A stretch of 64,000 bases of DNA from Pseudomonadota bacterium (GCA_023426545.1 JAFAAN010000014.1:20849-84848); one strand, 5' to 3'. Shown: positions 7,884 through 17,718, counted from the stretch's first letter. The notes: a model not told the origin generated them from the letters alone. Numbers and translations: made by a program.

Positions 7884-8878
7884 AGGTCTCCCTCGAGCGT
7901 GACTTCCATCAACCCCGGCACCGGCGCCTTCCCCGCGCGCTCCAGCACCGCACGGTGCAGGTACGTCACCGGCGAGCCCAGCACCGGGCGCACGATGCCG
8001 GACAGCATCCCCAGGTCCTCCACCGGCGCGCTGCGCTGGAGCAGCGACGTGGAGCGCAGCACCATGGCGGACGCGCCGTCCGCGAACAGCTCCACCGTCC
8101 AGGCGCTCCGCTCCTTCGAGCCCTCCCGCGCCAGCGTGAAGTGCTCCAGGAGGCGGGCCTGGGAGGCGCCTTCCTCCCAGGTGTACATCGGGCCGTATTC
8201 CCCGTCCTGTCCCTCGCGCGCCAGCAGCACCAGCTTCTCGTCGCCGCGCAGGGCGCGGAAGCGCACCCACCGCTTCGCCAGCTTCGCCGGCGCGATGGTG
8301 GAGCGCGTGTGGTCCGCGTAGCCGCCGCCGGTATAGGAGACCTCTTCCGTCTTGGGCCGCTTCACGGTGGCCTTGAGCGCGCTGAAGGCCACCGTCACCT
8401 CGTGGTGGTAGCGCTCCCGGCCCACCTCCACTTCGGAGCGCTCCAGGGGCGCGGGGGCCATGGCCGCCGCGTACTCCAGCACCACGCGCCCGCCGTCCAG
8501 CGGCACCTCCACGCGCGTGGCCCCGTCCGCCGAGCGGGCCGAGCACGGCCCCATGTGCAGCGTCGCGGTGTCCGCGTCGTAGCGCCAGTCGCGGGGCTTC
8601 ACCTTCGCCTGCGCCGTCCAGGGCTTCTGGCCCGGCGTCAGCACCGTCGTCCGGCAGATGCCGTTGCGCGAGCCGGGCCCGATGTTCGTCACGGTCAGCT
8701 GCGCGAAGATGAACGTCCCTCCCTCCAGGTCCCCGATGAAGGTGAAGCTCTCCCCGTAGTTGTCGCTGCGGGAGAGCTTCGGCTCCAGCACCGCGTTCGC
8801 CGCCGCCACCGGGGGCAGCGCGAGCGTGGCGGCCACGGCCAGGCCCTTCAGGGCTTGGAGGCGGCGCTCACGCCGCAT
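7880..8878 (-). CDS. Exported lipocalin-like protein (AttH/CrtC/Svf1-like fold), inositol-lipid operon
   Basis: A 332-residue protein with a signal peptide of about 27 residues ending AAANA. The mature protein is beta-rich. Features resembling the two-barrel lipocalin family that includes AttH, CrtC and yeast Svf1 are an early GGTFIFAQLTVTN strand and, around residue 205, TGGGYADHTRS, which matches the family GxGYxDH motif, followed by WVRFRALRGDEKLVLL. It overlaps the previous gene by 11 bases and the next by 4, placing it inside the inositol-lipid operon. Members of this fold bind hydrophobic molecules, and Svf1 has been linked to ceramide transfer in yeast. I infer a role in binding or moving a lipid in the periplasm. 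The family call is by eye and only moderately sure. Confidence 0.65.
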   Translation of the reverse strand: MRRERRLQALKGLAVAATLALPPVAAANAVLEPKLSRSDNYGESFTFIGDLEGGTFIFAQLTVTNIGPGSRNGICRTTVLTPGQKPWTAQAKVKPRDWRYDADTATLHMGPCSARSADGATRVEVPLDGGRVVLEYAAAMAPAPLERSEVEVGRERYHHEVTVAFSALKATVKRPKTEEVSYTGGGYADHTRSTIAPAKLAKRWVRFRALRGDEKLVLLAREGQDGEYGPMYTWEEGASQARLLEHFTLAREGSKERSAWTVELFADGASAMVLRSTSLLQRSAPVEDLGMLSGIVRPVLGSPVTYLHRAVLERAGKAPVPGLMEVTLEGDL

Positions 8879-10112
8879 GGGGGCGCTGCTCCATGAGCGC
8901 GTCTTCGGAGGCCGCGTCGTTGAAGACGTAGTCGCGCTGCAGCGGCAGGTTCCACGCGAAGTACACCACGCCGCGCACCAGCCACCACCCCAGCGCGTAG
9001 GCCAGCTGCGGGTGCAGCGTCAGCAGCGCCACGCCGCCCGCGTTGAGCAGCGCGCTGGTGCCGCTGACCACCGAGTAGCGCGCCAGCTGCCGCGCCACCG
9101 CGCCGGTGCTCTTGAAGGTGAGCACCCGGTTGATGGAGTAGTTCACCACCGCGCCCAGGCCGCAGCCCAGCACCGTGGCCCAGGCCGGCAGCATGCCCAC
9201 CCACTCCACCAGGGCCAGCACCAGCGCGAAGTCCACCGCCGTGGCCACCGCGCCCGCCAGGGCATTGAGCCCGATGATGGCCTTGCCGGAGCGCGCCTCC
9301 TGGCGCTTGGGCGCCAGCGCCTGCACCAGGTTGCGGAAGCGGGAGAGCGCGGTGACGTTGCTCATGACGGCGACGAAGACGAGCCCCACCACCGCCAGCC
9401 AGTGCATGGGGTGCTTCACCTCGGGCCAGAAGACGGCCTCCAGAATCGGTGACAGCGCCGTGCCCGCGCCCAGGAAGAGCACCCGCTCCAGCCGCTGCAT
9501 GGCGCCGTCCCGGACGTTGACGCCCAGGCCCTCGCCCTTGGCGCGCACATAGGGCACCAGCGACGAGCCCAGGAGCGCCATCAGCGCGGGCAGCAGCACC
9601 CAGGTGCCCCGGTAGTACCAGGCCAGGCCCATCAGCATCGCCGAGTCCACGTACCGGTCCAGCACCGAGTCCAGCGCCGCGCCCGCGGGGTTGGCCTCCT
9701 TGCGGGTGCGGGCGATGCGGCCGTCCATGACGTCCAGGATGCCCGCGCCCAGGAAGAGCCACCCGCCCAGCGCGAAGCGGCCGGCCGCCACCGCCACGCC
9801 GGACGACACGCCCAGCAGGCCGGACAGCATGGACAGCGCGTTGGCCGGCAGGCCCGAGCGCAGAATCACCGTCCACAGCGGCTGGATGACCCAGAAGAAG
9901 TAGTGCCGCAGGAAGAAGCCCACCAGCACCGTGCTGCCGCGCTTGAGCGTCTCCTCGTCGCGGGGGATGCCCTTGATGGCGCAGCGGACGCAGAAGAGGA
10001 GCAGTCCGCCGATGAAGTACGCACAGGCGATGATGGCCGGTGCCAGCGCCGTCCAGATGCGGGCGGACGGAGACAGGTTTCCGGTCAACCACGCCACCAG
10101 GTTCTCAAGCAC
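8868..10112 (-). CDS. CDP-alcohol phosphatidyltransferase fused to GtrA-like membrane domain
   Basis: A 414-residue polytopic membrane protein with two parts. Residues about 60-260 form a CDP-alcohol phosphatidyltransferase with a complete catalytic signature: D, then DG two residues on, AR, eight residues, G, then two Asp at three-residue spacing, beginning at DVMDGRIAR. Residues about 285-400 form a four-helix GtrA-like domain (YSINRVLTFKS is the typical internal motif). The first part would join CDP-diacylglycerol to an alcohol, and the operon suggests inositol phosphate as acceptor. GtrA proteins are associated with moving lipid-linked molecules across the membrane. The fusion could therefore make and flip a phosphatidylinositol-type lipid; that is inference. 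The gene overlaps its upstream neighbour by 8 bases and its downstream neighbour by 11. Confidence 0.88.
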   Translation of the reverse strand: MLENLVAWLTGNLSPSARIWTALAPAIIACAYFIGGLLLFCVRCAIKGIPRDEETLKRGSTVLVGFFLRHYFFWVIQPLWTVILRSGLPANALSMLSGLLGVSSGVAVAAGRFALGGWLFLGAGILDVMDGRIARTRKEANPAGAALDSVLDRYVDSAMLMGLAWYYRGTWVLLPALMALLGSSLVPYVRAKGEGLGVNVRDGAMQRLERVLFLGAGTALSPILEAVFWPEVKHPMHWLAVVGLVFVAVMSNVTALSRFRNLVQALAPKRQEARSGKAIIGLNALAGAVATAVDFALVLALVEWVGMLPAWATVLGCGLGAVVNYSINRVLTFKSTGAVARQLARYSVVSGTSALLNAGGVALLTLHPQLAYALGWWLVRGVVYFAWNLPLQRDYVFNDAASEDALMEQRPHAA

Positions 10113-11008
10113 GGGTGTCTCCTCTTGTAGTCAGCGGCACTGGCAGTGGGGGGGCGGCCGTCCGGCGGGCGTGGACGCTCTCCACCACGAGGAAGGCGAC
10201 CACGGCCGCGCCCATGCCCGCGATGACGTCCAGGACGTAGTGGTGCGTCAGGTAGACGGCGGAGAAGGCGACGAGCAACGCGAAGAGCCCGCTGGGGATG
10301 CGCCACGCCCAGCCGCGCGACCACACGAACAGCATCATCAAGAAGGGGTAGGCGGCGTGGAGCGAGGGCATGGCCCCGAACACGTTGGTGCTGCGGGAGT
10401 AGAAGCCCGCGAAGTAGCGGATGCCCAGCAGCGCGTCGAAGCGGGCGGTCCCCGCGGGGCTGGGCGGCGCGGCGAGGTCGGCCGGGCCGGGGCCGTACTG
10501 GAGCACGTACCAGGGCGGCGCGGCGGGGTAGAGCACGTAGACGATGACGCCGATGGCGTTCACCACCAGGAAGCCCCAGCACACCCGCTCGAAGAGGGAG
10601 TCCTTCTTCACGAAGAAGAAGAGGGCCAGGAGGAAGACTTCGTACAAATAGGCCGCGTAGGCGAAGCCGCACAGCAGGTCCAGGGCTGGCGTGAAGCGCG
10701 TGGACCACCACTCGGGCCAGTGGACGCCGCCGGGCGCCGGGAACAACTGGCGCTCCAGCGCCCACAGGTCGCCCGTGTGGATGGGGCCCCGCAGGAACAG
10801 CCAGAGGCCCTGGCTGTCCAGCAACATTCCGGTCAGCCACAGCGCGAACCCACCGCGGAGGAAGCGCTGCAGGCGGGGGCCCGACCAGGCCACCCCCAGG
10901 AGCAGCGCGTCCACCGCGACATGGTCCCACCGCAGCCGGCCGGTGGCGTACACCAGCACCAGGTGGCTCACCCCCAGGACGGTGGCGAGCCACGTGAGCC
11001 CGGTGACC

Positions 11009-11031
<23 letters not shown>
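10105..11031 (-). CDS. AUR1-like PAP2-superfamily inositolphosphotransferase (inositol phosphorylceramide synthase-like)
   Basis: A 308-residue membrane protein with about six helices and the PAP2/AUR1 active-site motifs: AMPSLHAAYPFLMM (C2-type, SxHAA) near residue 220 and YLTHHYVLDVIAG (C3-type, HxxxD with the catalytic His) near residue 262. The spacing and the motif PAAPPWYVLQYGP upstream are characteristic of the AUR1/inositol phosphorylceramide synthase branch rather than of simple PAP2 phosphatases. It would transfer phosphoinositol from phosphatidylinositol to ceramide, with the active site on the outer face of the inner membrane. The start ATG 11031 lies 23 bases inside the end of the inositol-phosphate synthase gene. 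Myxobacteria are known to make sphingolipids, which fits. The exact acceptor is not visible in sequence. Confidence 0.82.
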
Positions 11032-12343
<1,312 letters not shown>

Positions 12344-12781
12344 CGTGATGTTCCTTCGTTAGACATGTTCGAGTCGGCCGTATGCGGGTCGGCACGATAC
12401 CGGTCGTGCATGCGGAAAATCTCGAAAGCGGATGGTTGATACTCTAAAGCGTTCGTCACTTCAACGTCGCGGACGTGGCGGCTCTTACCATCCGAGAGAG
12501 CCGCACTCATGGAGCCGCACAGCCCCAGGTACAAGGCGAGGCGAACGGCGCTGTCAGAGAAACGCCAGGTCGTCCGGAGGGCGACATCCACGGCACACTC
12601 CCTGAGTGGATTTGGCATGGGTCGTTCATGACTCATGTCGCGCGAAGGGGTGGGACGGGTGCCCGTGGGATGCCGCCCCACCTCCCTGGTTGGGTGCACG
12701 GAGGTGTCCGGGTGGGTTCGCTCGGGCCACGGGACGTGGCGCTCGCGCGTGGAGCGCCAGCGCGCTCCGCCGGAGTCCCGC
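12344..12781. other. Intergenic region upstream of ino1
   Basis: Apart from the promoter candidate near 12450, this stretch of about 440 bases shows no convincing gene. A minus-strand open frame (12939 to 12292) crosses it and runs into ino1, but its composition is Arg/Pro-rich and it has no recognisable motif. The relatively AT-rich part (12350-12470) looks like a 5' untranslated leader and promoter region. Confidence 0.45.
12436..12464 (-). promoter_or_regulatory. Candidate sigma70-type promoter of the inositol-lipid operon
   Basis: On the minus strand TTGAAG (12464-12459) is followed after 17 bases by TATCAA (12441-12436), about 92 bases before the ino1 start codon. The spacing is ideal and both hexamers are fair matches. 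The surrounding stretch (12350-12470) is richer in A and T than the rest of the window, as promoters are in high-GC genomes. Confidence 0.4.
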
Positions 12782-12916
12782 TCACGGTTCCATTGGGGGG
12801 TGGCCGCGCGGGTTGCCGCCCGCCCGCCTGGTGGCCTGGGGCGCGGCCTCGATGCCCTGGGGGCGGTTGCCGGGTTGCTGGGCGACGTCCCGGGGGTCCT
12901 TCTGCTTCCTGGCCAT
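12782..12916 (-). CDS. Small basic hypothetical protein
   Basis: A 44-residue open frame with a strong Shine-Dalgarno (GGGAGG) seven bases before ATG 12916. The product begins MARKQKDPRD, is rich in Gln, Pro, Arg and Gly, has no hydrophobic segment and is probably disordered. The good ribosome-binding site and correct spacing are the main support. There is no recognised family. It is divergent from the hypothetical gene at 13041 and shares the 13 kb intergenic region with it. Confidence 0.45.
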   Translation of the reverse strand: MARKQKDPRDVAQQPGNRPQGIEAAPQATRRAGGNPRGHPPMEP

Positions 12917-13040
12917 GGCTGCCTCCCTCGGGTGCACAAGGTAGGCAGCGCGGAGGCCGCCGGGCATAGGCCGGCGGGCTGTCCGCCGCCGGGGCAGCCG
13001 GGCGTGTGGTAGGTGGCCGAGCAGGAAAGCGAGGTGTCGG

Positions 13041-13535
13041 ATGCTGAAGACGGCGTGGAACGAGTGGAGCCTCAAGGCGCTGCAGCTGGAGACGGCGGTG
13101 CTGGCGCTGGAGGAGATCGACCTGCCCGAGGAGATGCACGCGCTGCAGGAGGCGGCGGAGGAGAAGCTGCTGGCGCTGGCGCGCGCCTGGAAGGCCCGTC
13201 AGCCGCAGCGCGAGCCTCGCAAGTGGGAGAAGCAGACGCTTCCCGAGGGCATGCCCCGCGACGCCGAACTCCAGGACCTGGTGGAGGGCTTCAAGGAGGA
13301 CGGGAAGGCGTGGACGCTGCTGCGCGCCACCAGCGACCACCAGGAGGTGGTGGAGACGGTGGTGTCGGAGGGCCGCGCCTGCATGGCGGCGGGCGGCGAG
13401 TACTACCTGGGCCAGTGGGACGCGAAGGCGTCCGTGCTGGAGGTGGGCCGCGACGACGACGCGGACGAGCCGGGCACGGGCCTGGTGCTGGAGCCCACGG
13501 GTGAGCTCCAGTACACGCCGGACCCCGAGCTGTAG
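13041..13535 (+). CDS. Hypothetical acidic protein
   Basis: A 164-residue soluble protein with GAGGTG before ATG 13041. The N-terminal third is predicted to be helical and Glu/Leu-rich (residues 10-50, possibly coiled coil), the middle has FKEDGKAWTLLRATSDHQEVVETVV, and the C terminus is acidic (RDDDADEPGTG) with a short beta hairpin. No signal peptide or membrane segment is present. I do not recognise the family; codon usage is normal for the window. It stands alone between oppositely oriented or distant genes. Confidence 0.7.
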   Translation: MLKTAWNEWSLKALQLETAVLALEEIDLPEEMHALQEAAEEKLLALARAWKARQPQREPRKWEKQTLPEGMPRDAELQDLVEGFKEDGKAWTLLRATSDHQEVVETVVSEGRACMAAGGEYYLGQWDAKASVLEVGRDDDADEPGTGLVLEPTGELQYTPDPEL

Positions 13536-13801
13536 CGCGCTTCAGCGCGCCAGCTCCTTCGAGATGCGGGCGCGGAGCTTCTCGCCGGGCAGCCGGCTGA
13601 AGCCCGCGCGCACGTTGTCGGCGCGGCGGCGGACGCTCGCGGGCGCCGGACGTGCTGACGTGGACAGGTGACAGTTTCCTGCGGCGGCGGTGTTCCCTTG
13701 TCACGAGCGGGGCGGTGACGCCCCCCGGCGACTCTCATGGCTCCGGTGTCCGCGCTGCGCGGGCCGGGCCGCTCTCGAAACAGTCCAGGAAGGTCCAGGC
13801 G

Positions 13802-15196
13802 ATGAATCGCAAGGTCTCGGTGTGCGCGGGGATGATGGTGGCGGCGGTGGCGTTCTCGGCGGCGGCCGAGGAGGCGAAGGGCGGTGCGGAGGGCTTGCAA
13901 GCCGCTGACGCGAAGCCGGCGGCCGTGGCCGCGGTGGAGGCGGCCCCGGGCGAAGAGGTCCGCGCGGCCCAGCAGGACGCGCCTCCCGCGGAGACGAAGC
14001 CGGAGGCGGGCGCGGAGGAGCGGGAGGTGCACATCCCCTTCAGCCTCAGCCTGGTGCCGGGCCTGAGCACGGCGGGCTTCCACACGGGCAACGTGGTCAA
14101 CAACGTGTCCATCGGCCTGGTGGCGACCCACGCGAAGCGCGTGGACGGCGTGGCGATGGCGCTGGCCGGGAACTGGGTGGAGACGGGCGGGCTGAGCGGC
14201 GCGCAGCTCGCGGTGGGCGCCAACCTGTCCCGGGGGCCGGTGTCGGGCGCGCAGCTCGCGGTGGGCGCCAACGTGGCGCGAGGCGACGCGGAGGGCGCGC
14301 AGCTCGCGGTGGGCGGCAACGTCACGTCGGGCGCCGTGAATGGCACGCAGATGGGCGTGGGCGTCAACGTGGCGGGGAAGAGCCTCCTGGGCGCGCAGCT
14401 GGGCGTGGGCGCCAACGTGTCGGGCGGCTTCGTGCGCGGGCTCCAGGCGGCGGTGGGCGTCAACGTCGCGGGCGGACCCGTGCACGGGCTGCAGGCCGCG
14501 GCGGGGCTCAACGTCGCGGGCGAGCTGACGGGCCTGCAGATGTCCTCGGGCGTCAGCTACGCGCGTCAGCTCTCCGGCGCGCAGCTCTCCATCATCAACG
14601 TGGGCGGTGACGTGGACGGGGCCCAGGTGGGCATCGTCAACGTCGCCGGCAAGGTGTCCGGCGCGCAGGTGGGCATCCTCAACGTGGCCCGTGAGTCGGA
14701 GGGCGAGGCGGTGGGCATCCTGAGCCTCGTCGGCGGTGGTCAGGCGCACGTGGCGGCGTGGGCCAGCGACCTGGCGCTCACCAACGTGGGGGTGAAGCTG
14801 GGCGGCCGTCACATCTACTCGCTGGTGACGGTGGGCTACACGCCTCCCATCGGCGGGGACCGCCGCCGCTACGTGGTGGGCGCGGGCCTGGGAGGCCACA
14901 TCCCCGCGGGCCGCTTCTTCTTCGACGTCGACGTGGTGGGCAACACCCTCTACTCGAAGAGGCTCTTCGACGACGACGTGCACCATGTCCTGGGGCAGCT
15001 CCGGCTGACGGCGGGCTGGCAGGTGGCGCGTCACTTCGCGGTATTCGGTGGCGTCAGCGCCAACACGCTCGTCTCCTGGGACGGCAAGGACCGGTGGGAG
15101 GAGCTGGGCATCGGCCCCGAGTGGAAGCACGTCTCGGACGAGGGCCGCACCACCGTGCGCATGTGGCCGGGCCTGCTGGCGGGTGTGCAGATTTGA
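13802..15196 (+). CDS. Surface repeat protein with GAQLAVGAN-type tandem repeats
   Basis: A 464-residue exported protein. The start ATG 13802 gives MNRKVSVCAG and a signal peptide ending about residue 22 (FSAAAEE). Residues about 25-75 are an Ala/Glu-rich linker. From about residue 120 to 300 there are roughly ten tandem repeats of 17-18 residues of the form GAQLAVGANLSRGPVS, repeated also at DNA level, which should fold as a stacked beta structure like pentapeptide or surface repeat proteins (the LA_2272-type family). The C-terminal 140 residues look like outer-membrane beta strands and end in an aromatic-rich region. Location is probably the outer membrane or cell surface. The function is unknown. 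Confidence 0.78.
   Translation: MNRKVSVCAGMMVAAVAFSAAAEEAKGGAEGLQAADAKPAAVAAVEAAPGEEVRAAQQDAPPAETKPEAGAEEREVHIPFSLSLVPGLSTAGFHTGNVVNNVSIGLVATHAKRVDGVAMALAGNWVETGGLSGAQLAVGANLSRGPVSGAQLAVGANVARGDAEGAQLAVGGNVTSGAVNGTQMGVGVNVAGKSLLGAQLGVGANVSGGFVRGLQAAVGVNVAGGPVHGLQAAAGLNVAGELTGLQMSSGVSYARQLSGAQLSIINVGGDVDGAQVGIVNVAGKVSGAQVGILNVARESEGEAVGILSLVGGGQAHVAAWASDLALTNVGVKLGGRHIYSLVTVGYTPPIGGDRRRYVVGAGLGGHIPAGRFFFDVDVVGNTLYSKRLFDDDVHHVLGQLRLTAGWQVARHFAVFGGVSANTLVSWDGKDRWEELGIGPEWKHVSDEGRTTVRMWPGLLAGVQI
14190..14700 (+). repeat. In-gene tandem repeat encoding GAQLAVGAN units
   Basis: Imperfect repeats of about 51-54 bases lie in phase with the reading frame. The core gcgcagctcgcggtgggcg recurs at about 14201, 14249 and 14300, with more diverged copies further on. 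They encode the repetitive domain of the surface protein. Such arrays can vary in copy number by recombination. Confidence 0.7.
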
Positions 15197-15254
15197 CGGG
15201 GCCCTCCATGTTCACCCGGGTGCCTCGCGTGGGCGCGGCCCCTGGAGGTGACGC

Positions 15255-16265
15255 GTGGAAGGGAGCATGCGCGCGATGGTGCTGCGGGCCGCGGGGCAGC
15301 CGCTGCGGGAAGCCCGGTTGCCCATCCCCCGTCCCGGGCCGGAGGAGCTGCTGCTCCGCGTGAGGGCCTGCGCGGTGTGCCGCACGGACCTGCACATCAT
15401 CGATGGAGAGCTGCCGCACCCCAAGCTGCCGCTGGTGCCCGGCCACGAAATCGTGGCGACGGTGGAGGAGGCGGGCGCGCTCGCGACGGCCATCCCCGTG
15501 GGCGCGCGAGTGGGCGTGCCCTGGCTCGGCTGGAGCTGTGGCCGCTGCCGCTTCTGCGTGTCCGGCCGGGAGAACCTCTGTGAGCAGGCCCGCTTCACCG
15601 GCTACCAGATTGACGGGGGCTTCGCGGAGTACACGGTGGCGCATCACCGCTTCTGCTTCCCGCTCCCGCCCGGCTACTCCGACGTCCACGCCGCGCCGCT
15701 GATGTGCGCGGGCCTCATCGGCTTCCGCAGCCTCCGCATGGCGGGCACGGAGAGCCGGCGGCTGGGGCTCTACGGCTTCGGGGCGGCGGCGCACCTCATC
15801 ATCCAGGTGGCCCGGTACCAGGGCCGGCGCGTCTTCGCCTTCACGCGTCCGGGCGACGTGAAGGGCCAGCAGTTCGCCCGGGAGCTGGGCGCGGTGTGGG
15901 CGGGAGGCTCGGACGCGCTGCCCCCCGAGCCCCTGGACGCGGCCCTCCTCTTCGCGCCCGTGGGGGCGCTGGTGCCCGCCGCGCTGCGAGCGGTGGACAA
16001 GGCGGGCGTCGTCGTGTGCGGCGGCATCTATATGAGCGACATCCCCTCGTTCCCCTATTCGCTGCTGTGGGAGGAGCGCGTGGTGCGCTCGGTGGCGAAC
16101 CTCACCCGGGCGGATGCGGTGGACTTCCTGGCGCTCGCGCCTCGCGTGCCGGTGCGCACGCAGGTGCAACGCTTTCCCCTGGCCGCGGCCAACGAGGCGC
16201 TCGCCGCGCTCCGGCAGGGGAAGGTCCAGGGGGCCGCGGTGCTGGACCTGTCCGCGCCGTCCTGA
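15255..16265 (+). CDS. Zinc-dependent alcohol dehydrogenase (MDR superfamily)
   Basis: A 336-residue medium-chain dehydrogenase. Catalytic zinc ligands are the Cys in CAVCRTDLH and the His-Glu of GHEIV. The structural zinc site is the four-Cys cluster CGRCRFCVSGRENLC around residues 95-109. The nucleotide-binding loop reads YGFGAAAHL, a variant of GxGxxG with Ala in place of the last Gly, as found in the AdhA-like zinc-alcohol dehydrogenases of actinobacteria and myxobacteria. The start GTG 15255 lies close behind a perfect GGAGGTGA; ATG 15267 is an alternative. It would interconvert alcohols and aldehydes with NAD(P), but the substrate cannot be read. It lies alone, about 60 bases after the surface-repeat gene. 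Confidence 0.9.
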   Translation: MEGSMRAMVLRAAGQPLREARLPIPRPGPEELLLRVRACAVCRTDLHIIDGELPHPKLPLVPGHEIVATVEEAGALATAIPVGARVGVPWLGWSCGRCRFCVSGRENLCEQARFTGYQIDGGFAEYTVAHHRFCFPLPPGYSDVHAAPLMCAGLIGFRSLRMAGTESRRLGLYGFGAAAHLIIQVARYQGRRVFAFTRPGDVKGQQFARELGAVWAGGSDALPPEPLDAALLFAPVGALVPAALRAVDKAGVVVCGGIYMSDIPSFPYSLLWEERVVRSVANLTRADAVDFLALAPRVPVRTQVQRFPLAAANEALAALRQGKVQGAAVLDLSAPS

Positions 16266-16472
16266 GCGCGCGGAGGGGCGGGCCCTTGCCTCCTGGCCGC
16301 ACGGGGCAGAACGCCACGCAGGGACTGCGCCGTGTCCCAATCCGCCGCAAATATCGCGTGAGGCGGACCGCGCGGTGAAGGAATTCCGCGGGCATGGCGC
16401 TGGCCGCGCAAATGCATCTGGCGCCAGGGCAACCCGGTGCCCCTTGCCGGGCACCCCCACCCGAGGCGGACG

Positions 16473-16808
16473 ATGAACCGAGCGCTGCAAATCACCTATC
16501 GGGGCATGGAGACGAGCGAGGCCCTCAGCGAGTACATCCGCGACCACGCCGACAAGCTGGAGCAGTTCTACGACGGCATCGTGGGGTGCCACGTGGTGGT
16601 GGAGGAGCCTCACCGGCACAAGCAGCGCGGCCGGCATTTCCAGGTGCGGGTGGATGTGAGCGTTCCTGGGCGGAACATCGTCGCCGCCCGGGACCCGGAG
16701 GCGTGCAGCGGCCACGAGGACGCCTACCAGGCGGTGACGGACGCGTTCGAGGCCGCGCGCCGCCAGCTCCAACACTACGCGGACGCGCTTCGCTCGCACC
16801 ACCGGTGA
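16473..16808 (+). CDS. HPF/RaiA-family ribosome-associated protein (short form)
   Basis: A 111-residue protein of the hibernation-promoting factor family (also called sigma-54 modulation protein). The N terminus MNRALQITYRGMETSEAL and the following helix YIRDHADKLEQFYDGI are typical, as is the second helix with DAYQAVTDAFEAARRQLQHY. It lacks the C-terminal dimerisation domain of long HPF, so it belongs to the short class that binds the 30S subunit and protects idle ribosomes. A loop rich in His (EEPHRHKQRGRHF) is slightly unusual. The start ATG 16473 has GAGGCGGA upstream. Confidence 0.88.
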   Translation: MNRALQITYRGMETSEALSEYIRDHADKLEQFYDGIVGCHVVVEEPHRHKQRGRHFQVRVDVSVPGRNIVAARDPEACSGHEDAYQAVTDAFEAARRQLQHYADALRSHHR

Positions 16809-16885
16809 CGGCGGGCCGCACGCGCCGCTTCATCCCCATCACAGACATTCAGTCAGGCGGTTGCGGGGCCCGCCTTCCGAACATT

Positions 16886-16905
16886 TGTCATTCAAACTCA
16901 TGACA
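16886..16905. promoter_or_regulatory. Inverted repeat, possible operator
   Basis: TGTCAT and ATGACA are separated by eight bases, about 200 bases upstream of the signalling cluster that starts at 17101. The region is locally AT-richer than its surroundings. It could be a regulator-binding site for the redox/histidine-kinase operon. No protein is known to bind it and the repeat is short. Confidence 0.3.
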
Positions 16906-17100
16906 GACCTGGGGCGCTGAGCGCTATCGTGTGGCTTGTCACGCCATGATAGCCCAGCGCCACCAGGTGCTGCGGGTCGACGCCGAGGTCCCCCACCTCG
17001 TCACCGCCGCCGTCCACTCGACAGCCTCTCTCCTCCTGCCCTCTCCGGCTCCGCGCCCGGGGTGTGGCCTCGGCGCCAGGGTGTCCCCGGGGGGCGCGCG

Positions 17101-17718
17101 ATGACGGCTCCGCCGCGCAAGCGTGGCTGGTGGGTGCTGATGGGCGTCCTCTGGCTCGGAGGCGTCGCGGGCGGCTCGCTGGCCATGGCCCGCTACGCGC
17201 TCACCCCGGGTGAGTCGCTGGAGCCCCCATCGCGCTGGCCGGGCGACTCCGGCCTGCCGCGCGTGGAGGGGCGCCCCACGCTGGTGATGCTGGCCCATCC
17301 GCTCTGCCCCTGCACGCGCGCCAGCCTGGGCGAGCTCGCCGGGGTGATGGCGAAGGCGCAGGGGCGGCTGGACGCCTTCGTGCTCTTCCTCAAGCCGGAG
17401 GGCACGGGGCAGGACTGGGAGCAGGGCGCGCTGTGGCGCTCGGCCGCCGCGATTCCGGGCGTCACCGCCCTGCGCGACGAGGGCGGTGCCCAGGCCGAGC
17501 GCTTCGGCGCCATCACCTCCGGGCAGGTGCTCGTCTACGACGCGGACGGGGCGCTGCGCTTCAGCGGCGGCATCACCCCGGCGCGAGGCCACGCGGGCGA
17601 CAACGCCGGCCGCGCGGCGGTGGAGGCGCTGCTCGGGGACGAGACGGCGCCCCTGGCGCGGGCGGAGCACGCCGTCTACGGCTGCGAGCTCGCGAACCCG
17701 CGCGGGAGCGAGCCATGA
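17101..17718 (+). CDS. Membrane-anchored thioredoxin-fold protein with CPC motif (RedB-like)
   Basis: A 205-residue protein with one N-terminal transmembrane helix (about residues 10-31) and a periplasmic thioredoxin-like domain. The redox motif position holds PLCPCTRASL, giving CPC rather than CxxC, near residues 71-73. A later strand pair GQVLVYDADGALRFSGGIT corresponds to the end of the thioredoxin fold, and another Cys lies near the C terminus (VYGCELAN). The start ATG 17101 follows a G-rich ribosome-binding site. Its stop overlaps the next gene, a histidine kinase, as ATGA, so the two are translated together. A redox or peroxide-sensing function feeding the kinase is plausible but unproven. 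Confidence 0.75.
   Translation: MTAPPRKRGWWVLMGVLWLGGVAGGSLAMARYALTPGESLEPPSRWPGDSGLPRVEGRPTLVMLAHPLCPCTRASLGELAGVMAKAQGRLDAFVLFLKPEGTGQDWEQGALWRSAAAIPGVTALRDEGGAQAERFGAITSGQVLVYDADGALRFSGGITPARGHAGDNAGRAAVEALLGDETAPLARAEHAVYGCELANPRGSEP

Noticed and set aside
13542..13700. Coding-like minus-strand end fragment (SRLPGEKLRARISKELAR) between 13535 and 13802
   Set aside because: Opens directly after a stop codon and has no usable start codon or ribosome-binding site; possibly a gene remnant but too little to call.
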